NCBI GenBank assembly: GCA_022495995.1
Contig: JAFEMH010002439.1
Location: forward strand, 124,001-188,000
DNA length: 64,000 nucleotides
Origin: Adenophora triphylla var. japonica
Lineage: Eukaryota > Streptophyta > Magnoliopsida > Asterales > Campanulaceae
Direction: 5' to 3'
The first letter of the stretch is position 1. Every line of letters begins with the position of its first letter. Made by a program: the position numbers and the translations under genes. Below, one piece after another: positions 56,420 to 64,000 of this stretch. The notes under the pieces were generated by a model. The model saw only the letters and a program-made list of their open reading frames with translations. It did not search any database and was not told the origin of the DNA.

Positions 56420-57561
56420 AAGTTTTGTTTTAAAAAAACTTTTAAACAAAAAGATTTTTAAAACAATGATGATGGTCAAACTTTTATTTTTACCCTTTCT
56501 TTAACTGTTGTGTGTGTGTGTGCATATGATTTACTTTTTGCTTATTCAAAAAATACAAAAAAATGCATCATAATACATCTGTGTACATACTTTTAAAATA
56601 CATTCTGCAAAACTTTTTGTTTTAATCAAAAAAAGAATTTTAGTGACCGCACACTACACGCACTCTTATCCTGTACACTGCACACTATAACCCCAAACCT
56701 GGGATGGTCTCAAATGCAGTTCAATTGGTGTTCCTATGCCTTTTGAGCATGCACGGGATCATTCCAAACTTCCCATCCTAGCCGGTGTCGACCATGCACT
56801 TTTGCATCACACTCTATCCAGACTCGGTTGGTTTTTGACCCAGTCCGTGTCATAAAGCCTGGATACATATCCCATGTCGGCCATTATCTGAGTCAAGGCC
56901 CAGAAATCAAGATCTCTTGCGCAAGCAAGGCAATAAAAGGTCATGCTAAAATCTTGACCCGATCTTGATTTCCAAAGCTACACTCAGACAATGCTCCGTA
57001 CCAAATATACGTCCTTGCCCACATGACACCATGTCATCAAGCCTTTAGTGTGCCATCCATGACAATATGACCTAGCCAAAACCTAAAGTCATAGATCCCT
57101 TGTGCAAGCAAGGTAAAGAGAGGTCATGCCGAACTATTAACCCGATCTTGACTTAGGTACTGGCTTCGTTCACTATTCACATGGCAGACACATTAAAACG
57201 AACATGACAGGCTTGGTCTTTAGGTTTGTTTTTCTTTTAGCCGGTGGAAACCACTTGCCCTATAGGACCCTCGCCCGGGGCTGTCCACCCCGGGAGGTCG
57301 AAATACAAGTGCAAAATGAGGGGCTTATAGCCGTAGTGATGGTTTCCACTGACCCATGATCTAGATTAGTTGCAAAAAAGAAGAGCAATTTTTTCCAACC
57401 CATTTAGGATTCTGAGATAACATGTTTTAAAAGTAAATTAAAACAACAAAAAAATAATAAAAAAAAGGAAACTGCATGTCGCATGAGCTTTTCCCCTTCA
57501 TCCAAAAAGCCCTCCCAAGTCTAAACCTTGCCTTTCACCCCCTCCAGCGAACCGAGATTGG
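56420..57561 (+). other. Leader of Ogre/Tat-like element with structured modules
   Basis: No supported coding region. It holds a duplicated ~75-nt stem-loop module (56903-56972 and 57082-57157) and a nested stem-loop at 57245-57354 with a perfect CCCGGGG/CCCCGGG hairpin (57274-57294). Confidence 0.65.
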
Positions 57562-58055
57562 TTGAGAGTCCCCGGGGGCCATCTTTTCAGTGTCGAAGTC
57601 ACAAGGCCCAACAGCCCTCCTGATTCAGTCGTCAGAGCGGTCTGTCACTCTCCCATGACAGGGTCGACATATAACAGTGAAGGAACCGGAACTACGCCCC
57701 TAGGAAATTTCCAAATGATGGAAGAAGTTTGGCAAGCTTTTATAGCTCTTGAAAAAGGCCAAGGCGAGCAGCAAGCTTGGATCGAACATCATTTCGGAAC
57801 ATTGGCAATCCCCCAACCGGCTGGGGCTCCCGTGAAAAGGGAAGACGTGCCCGCTCCGTAGCTCCCAACATCTCTCAATATCCCCTGGGATCTAATCCTT
57901 TGCCTCTATATGAGCCCCGCAGCTACAACGTGAAGTCACAAGGCCCGCCAGGGAAGGACATGCCGAGTCGATGCCCTGAGGTTCCGAACCAACCACAAAC
58001 TGTCAAGCATATTTGGTGGGATGTTTGCGACTGCCCCACTTATTTAGATGCTGAT
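57562..58055 (+). pseudogene. Probable N-terminal gag remnant of Ogre/Tat-like element
   Basis: A 99-codon frame at 57562-57861 (NFQMMEEVWQAFIALEKGQG and onward) overlaps another open stretch to 58091, suggesting a frameshift. The position after PBS and leader suits gag, but no conserved capsid domain is visible before the Copia LTR cuts in at 58056. Product uncertain. Confidence 0.4.
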
Positions 58056-59634
58056 TGTTGGTGTAATGCCCTAGGCTATAGTTATGTTTAACTTGAACCG
58101 TTATGTATCATCTTTATCATTTATTATAGAGCGTGTTTATTCTGTTCATTATATGTTTGCATGTTTATTATATTGAACTGCGTCCCTAGTTGTTGTGAAC
58201 AACTAGTATAAGTTGGTAATGGATAATCATAGAGATGATTATATGCATGGAGATGCACATTACACTTATGGATACTTGCTAGAGAACAAGTATTGGACAT
58301 GACCTACTTATGAGATTTATGACATGGTTTGTTGTCATGATTAAATATTATGATAGTCGTGTTATTGAATCCTTTGTACCTGAGATTATCATCATCTTCC
58401 ACATGATGAAGATCGTGTTTGATATAGTCTAACACTATCTTTAATCGGATAGAAATAAGGGTTATGTTAGCATGATTGGATTCATGTAGGGAAGAATGAT
58501 AAGTCAAGATGGGATTTGTCCCTCTTATGAAGAGAGATGTTTTCTTGGGCCCCTCGATGAATGATGTTGATGAAATGTGTGGCCACACTGATCAAATGCA
58601 TTTGGATTATCAACATATTCGAAATCGAGAAAGCATTGAACGAAATGAGTTGACATAGATCATGACTCATGTTCAATTGGACATCGTGGACAAAGGGATT
58701 GGGACATTGGATCTATCGAGGAATCAAGCTTTGATGTTATTTTAATTGGGTGGATATAATGGTTTGCTAGAAACCACTTATGTCTTGTGAGGTCATGTTT
58801 TGACTCACTACCAACATAATATAATTCCTTTTGGGTCACACACAAAGAACGAATTTGATTCTGGCTGAAACTTGGAATTCTGGCTTGGTATACCGTGCGA
58901 CATACTTAGCCATATTGAAAATTCGTTTTATGGCTTGTTATACTGCGCGACATACTTGGCCAATCGTTGGGCATGACTCGTGCTCTTGGGCACGAGTCGT
59001 TCCCAGAACCAGCATGAGTACTATTTGCGTCATGACTCATATCCCAAGTGTTTTTGCCCAAGCACGACTTGTGCCCTCAGGCACGAGTCGTGCCCAAAGC
59101 GAAAAACGTGTCCGTACTGCTTTCCAAGGCTGGGAAGGTTTTTGTTAAGTGTTAGGTATTTATACCATTGTATAAATACAAGTACTTGGGTAGCCAAAAA
59201 CTCTCTCTCACGTCCATACATCATTTTTCTAGATTTATGAAATCCTAGGCCTTGATCAATTCCATAGTTTTTTCCATTGATTATTTAAAACGTTTCAATA
59301 ATCGGGAAGGATCATCTAGCAATCCAACAAGAAGAGTTCTTGGTTCGTTCGCGTGTGGATCACCATTAGAGGGAGGTTGCTTATCTCCTAAAGCTTGAAG
59401 ATCTCCATTGTTGATTTCATCACCAAGGTTGAACAAGGAAGAAGAAGATCCGATTCGACATCAAAATTCCAAGGCTTGAATTTTGAGATCTATTTTGACA
59501 AACCAAATCGCATTCGAGGTATGTAATTCTATTTCATGGTTTTCTAATCTCTTCATGCTAGATGGATCTAAGGGCTAGGGTTTTGATGTTCTTTGTTAAA
59601 TTTTTCGCTGCGTTTGTAACCCCAAAACTCAACA
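58056..59634 (+). repeat. 5' LTR of third Copia element
   Basis: 1579 bp from TGTTGGTGTAATGCCC to AAAACTCAACA, with TGTTG/CAACA ends. A TATAAATA box lies at 59171-59178. Palindromic GGCACGAGTCGTGCC (59080) and close copies (58988, 59062) lie just upstream. Confidence 0.85.
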
Positions 59635-59635
59635 G

Positions 59636-59648
59636 TGGTATCAGAGCC
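59636..59648 (+). promoter_or_regulatory. Primer-binding site, tRNA-iMet type
   Basis: TGGTATCAGAGCC follows the LTR by one base and is the canonical plant Copia PBS. The stretch 59649-60511 is leader without a supported gene; a TTGACTCAGTTAGGTGCAT-like segment recurs there. Confidence 0.9.
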
Positions 59649-60511
59649 CTGTCTTGCCATGATTAGAATTGAAATTGCATGCTAGATTTAATTTGATTAT
59701 TTGCTACCATGCTATATGTGAAATAGATCTAGATTTATGTGTTTTATTTTATGAAAAAACAAGTATATATGATATGCCATGTTCATGATTAATGATGGAT
59801 TAATTTGATTAGTTTATCACATAGGTTATTGATCTATTAATATGATTATTTGGATTTGTAATTTCTCAAAATTAAAATCAAATTGTTTGTATGATATTTT
59901 GTGAAGCCCTATGTTCATGATTATGTTCACATGAGATCTATGTTACAACCATGCGATGTTTGTTACAATATGAAAACTTTCTAAATATTTAAGTCTTATG
60001 CCATTCCTTGATTAGAACACTTGTGATATTTTAGGGTATTTGATGTAGTTTCGACTTAGTTGGGTGCATCTTATATCTTAATTTGTGATCAAGGTGAGAT
60101 AATGGTTGATGTAGTTTTGACTCAGTTAGGTGCATCGTTCCATGTCTCACATGTTTGAAAAAGGGTTTGACTTAATTGGTGCTTTCAAATGAGATTTGAC
60201 CCAAGGCATAGATGAGATTTAAAACATATTTTTTTGACATATGCTGTCTAAGGAAATCTCATAAAAGATCTAAGAGTCATATAGTGATATGATTGATGGT
60301 TCTACCTAAATAGCTTGATTTCGGGCATTGACTCAGTTAAACCAAAATCATGTGAAATATGGATCTTAGCCTACTATGATTATATGATACATGATTGTAT
60401 TTGAAGGTGTATAATTTAGTGGGAGTATTTATGAAATACGTTATTTGCTCTTAGATGATAAATGTGTTGATATTGATATATGTTTATATTGTTTGCATAT
60501 TTTATTGTAGA

Positions 60512-60965
60512 ATGGCTAATCACAATAATCAACCCCTGTCACTGCGATCAGTCCTTGAGAAAGACAAGCTTGAAGAGAGCGGTACAAACTATTCTGATTG
60601 GATCAGAAGCCTTAGAATTGTTCTAAGGCAAGAGAAGAAACTGTACGTTCTCGATGAACCCATTCCACCTCAACCTGCTGCAAATGCTTCTAGGGCACAT
60701 AGATGTAGCATTTGATCTTGCTGAGCGCTTAAAGGAAATGTTCCAAGTGCAAGCAAGAAATGAGCGGTTTGATGTGGTTAAGGCCCTAACTGCATGCAAG
60801 ATGCAAGAGGGGCAATCGGTGGGAGCTCATGTCCTTAAGATGAAGGGTCACATTGAGCTTCTCGAAAGGCTTGGAAATTTGATGAGTTTGGAACTCGCCA
60901 CAGATTTGATATTGAATTCATTGCCTGAAAGTTAGACTCACATGATTATAAATCATATGAGATAT
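60512..60965 (+). pseudogene. Copia gag remnant
   Basis: It starts MANHNNQPLSLRSVLEKDKL and contains TNYSDWIRSLRIVLRQEKKL, the usual start of Copia Gag. A deletion and shift near 60680 leads to FDVVKALTACKMQEGQSVGA and LATDLILNSLPES, the middle of the UBN2-type Gag domain. The stop at 60933 and a large deletion follow, so the zinc knuckle and protease are absent. Confidence 0.83.
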
Positions 60966-62446
60966 GCGAATCTTGTTTATTGGGCAAAATGATCAAACCA
61001 CCCTACACTAAGAGTAGTGAAAGGGTTAGTGACTTATTGGGCCTAATACATACTGATGTATGCGGACCAATGAGCAGCATTGCTAGGGGAGGATTTCGGT
61101 ATTTCATTACATTCACCGATGACTTATCTAGATATGGCTATGTCTATCTAATGAAGTCCAAGAGTGAATCGTTTGAGATGTTTAGAACATTTCAAAATGA
61201 AGTACAAAATCAACTTGGCAAAACAATTAAAGCACTTCGATCCGATCGTGGTGGTGAGTATTTGAGACAAGAGTTTGACAATTATCTAAAAAACTGTGGA
61301 ATTGTTTCAGAGTTGACTCCACCCGGAATGCCACAATGGAATGGTGTTTCCGAGAGGAGGAATAGAACCCTATTAGATATGGTTCGTTCGATGATGAGTC
61401 AAGTAGACCTTCCTATATCCTTTTGGGGACATGCATTAGAAACTGTTATGTTCACACTGAACAGAGTCCCTACTAAATCGGCTCCTAAGACCCCACATGA
61501 GATGTGGCATGGAAGAAAACCTAGTTTGTCTTTCATGAAGATTTGGGGTTGCGAATCTTATGTGAAGAGACTTGTCTCTGATAAGTTAGCACCTAAATCT
61601 GACAAGGTTATATTCGTTGGTTACCCTAAGGAAACCAAAGGGTATTACTTTTACAACCGCGTTGAGAACAAAGTGTTTGTTGCTCAATATAATACTTTTC
61701 TTGAGAAACAGTTTCTCAATAAAGCATCTAGTGGGAGTAAAATTGATCTTGAAGAAGTTCAAGTACCCGAAAATAACATGGAATCGATAGTAGAGACTGA
61801 ACCAAGTCCACAAGAAGTTGTGGAACCGGTTCAAGATCCACAAGTCCATCATAGATCGGATAGGCTACGATCCGCACCCGAGAGATATGGATTTCTCGCG
61901 TCGGAAAGTAATGAAGTGGAAGTCATTGAGAATGACGAACCTACTTCCTATCAAGAGGCGATGTCCAATCCCGATTCGGATAAATGGTTAGAAGCCATGA
62001 AATCCGAATTGCAATCCATGTCGGATAATCAAGTTTGGAACTTGATTGAGCCACCCGAAGGTGTAAAAACCATAGGGTGCAAATGGGTCTTCAAGAAGAA
62101 GACAAACATGGATGGGAAGGTGCATACTTACAAGGCTAGGCTTATAGCAAAGGGATATAGGCAAACTCATGGTGTAGACTATGATGAAACCTTCTCGCCT
62201 GTTGCCATGCTTAAGTCTGTTAGAATTTTGATTGCCATAGCCGCGTATTATGACTATGAGATATGGCAAATGGATGTCAAAACCGCTTTCCTTAACGGAA
62301 AACTGCTTGAGGATGTTATATGACACAACCCGAAGGTTTTGTAGATCCAAGATATTATAACAAGGTGTGCAAGTTGCAAAGATCCATTTATGGATTGAAG
62401 CAAGCTTCTAGGATTGGAATCTTCGGTTCGATGAGAAAATCAAGAA
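60966..62446 (+). pseudogene. Copia integrase and start of RT
   Basis: The frame enters at CESCLLGKM, the end of the pre-integrase zinc finger. Integrase catalytic positions follow: LIHTDVCGPM, RSDRGGEYL and the glutamate in PQWNGVSERRN. Then come WGCESYVKR, FVGYPKETKGYYF, an acidic linker, and RT up to QMDVKTAFLNGKL. 60980-62323 is open; a shift and a small deletion near 62410 break it, and coding stops at about 62446 against the hAT remnant. RT lacks its YVDD box; RNase H and the 3' LTR are missing or beyond the window. Confidence 0.86.
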
Positions 62447-64000
62447 AAAGCTTTCTTGTTGCCACCCTTCACATTCTCCTCTTTTTTTGTAATGATCAAA
62501 CAAGTCATTCAATATTTTAATCACTTTAGCACAAATATCCTTGGTACTCGATGAATTAATTCCATAAATTTGACCCAAACACCACCCAAAAAAACACATT
62601 TTATTGCGGAAATCTAAAACAATGGCCACTACAACAAGAAATTCATATTATCCATGTTCTCCCAATATTTGTCATATTTTTCTTTCATTGAACGTGCCAT
62701 TTTCTTCTTTCCCTCATCCACATCCACATTCATGCACATTTGTGATATGGTTGCATTCATTGTCACAAGTTCACCAAAAAAATAAGTTGGATGTGACAAA
62801 CTTAGACCCCGAAATCAGGTTGGTTACATTGTAAAAGACACTCAAATACTCAATGAATTGATTTGCATTCTTCCAATCATTTGCATCCGGAGGCCCCCCA
62901 ACTCTATCTTTTCTCTTTCTTTTTCTTGTACCACTCCCGACTTCGTCCTCATCGTCAACATCAAAGTAGGCCAAGAAATTGTCATCTACAATTTTCATCC
63001 TCTCAAAAGCATCCATGTACTTCACAGCCATTTCCAACATTAGGTAGATGGAATTCCACCTAGTTTCAACATCAAGGCAAGCCTTTTTCTTACAATCAAT
63101 TTTAACTTTTTCAACACATTCCCTAAACCTTGCAGTCATAGATGGTGATAACCTAACTTATCTCAAAGCCTTTCTAATTCTTGAGATGGACACATCTTGC
63201 TCCTCTAACCATTCTCTCACGACAAGATTTATAATATGTGCACAACATCTTAAATACATATGCTCACAATCAAGTATGTCATTAGGCCCTCTAAGCCTAA
63301 TTTTCAAACATCGAATTGCCCCGTCATTTGATGAAGCATTATCTACCGTCACAGTGAAAACCCAATCAATACCCCATTTTTGTAAGAACAAATAAACCAA
63401 CTTTCCAATTGTTTCACCTCTATGATTAGCTATCGGACAGAAGTTCAATTTTTTTCCTTTAAATCCTAATCATCATTAACCCAATGCACAGTAAGACATA
63501 TATAATTGATATGTTGAACAGATGACCAAGTATCAGTGGTAAGCGAAATTTTTTGATTTTTTAAAAGATTCTTAAGGTAAGTAGCTTCCTCCCTGTAAAT
63601 CCTCAAACATTCTCTAGCTACATTCCACCTCTATGGCATTTTAAACATTTGATTCAATTTCCAAGAATATTCCTGGAATCCTTCATCATCGACAATACTG
63701 AAAGTTCTATTGTCTTTGATGCACATTCTAGCAAGTGCCCTTCTGCACTTCTCTACATTAAAAAAATGAGTAGCAAGAGAACTACCTTCCCCCTTCGGTG
63801 TGGGCTTAAAACCTAAAACCGATTGCTTTTTATCTCCCTTCTTCCTTAACAAAACGGGTGACTGAAGACAATGGTGTTCTAAATGACTCTTCAAATTGGA
63901 GGTACCATCTATAATAGCATGACATTTTAACCATGATTAGCAATAAGGATATTTTGCTTTTGTTGCACCTTTAAAATAAGTAAAATGTTTCCATACCATT
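62447..64000 (-). pseudogene. hAT transposase remnant (BED zinc finger, RICESLEEPER type)
   Basis: On minus, from the window edge: a BED-type finger remnant (KGATKAKYPYC...GTSNLKSHLEHHC, first cysteine lost), then SLTTDTWSSVQHINYICLTV, NFCPIANHRGETIGKLV, FTVTVDNASSND and CCAHIINLVV typical of the hAT catalytic region. DVETRWNSIYLMLEMAVKY and the coiled region to AIVLD(F)RNKMCFFGW follow. Stops at about 63630, 63450, 63150 and 62770 show decay. The C-terminal dimerisation domain and both ends are not seen. Activity is impossible. Confidence 0.85.

Overview
The window is nuclear plant DNA (angiosperm, probably dicot; species not identifiable from this alone) and is almost entirely nested transposable elements. 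I found no intact host gene, rRNA or tRNA. Every coding region belongs to a retroelement, a DNA transposon or a gene fragment carried by one, and nearly all are broken. Element ends were set by TG...CA termini, target-site duplications (TSDs), primer-binding sites (PBS), purine tracts and shared repeats that can be read directly.

Layout. (1) 1-17136: a Tat-lineage Ty3/Gypsy element on the plus strand. It has gag-protease, RT, RNase H, integrase, a tandem array, an intron-containing gene in antisense, and a 3' LTR at 16476-17136. The antisense gene is interrupted by a non-autonomous Athila-like element (6707-13440, TSD CTTGG). (2) 17137-20482: an old Athila-like remnant. (3) 20483 to beyond 33411: a minus-strand Ty1/Copia element. 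Its 5' LTR is split by a SIRE-like solo LTR (26467-30901, itself hit by an RTE LINE and an Athila-like solo LTR), by a Pack-MULE (30913-33302) carrying a mitochondrial ribosomal protein L15 fragment, and by a second SIRE-like element from 33412. (4) 33412-40809: that SIRE-like element, with pol and a downstream gene that has its own TATA box and an intron, the intron containing a hAT-like element (38507-39527). (5) 40810 onward: an Ogre/Tat-like plus-strand LTR element, split by a minus-strand Tat-like complex (41328-55718) with three LTRs, two internal regions, two hairpin arrays and an antisense plant-mobile-domain pseudogene. (6) 58056-62446: a third Copia element, abutted by a minus-strand hAT transposase remnant that runs off the right end.

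Themes. Two Tat-type elements carry host-like, intron-containing genes antisense to their own genomic RNA. Their 3' tandem arrays have unrelated sequences, yet each unit encodes a short hairpin whose stem is kept by paired substitutions between units. Leader regions hold further hairpins with paired changes. Several families also appear to use their own short self-complementary word repeatedly. Insertion order can be read to about five or six levels.
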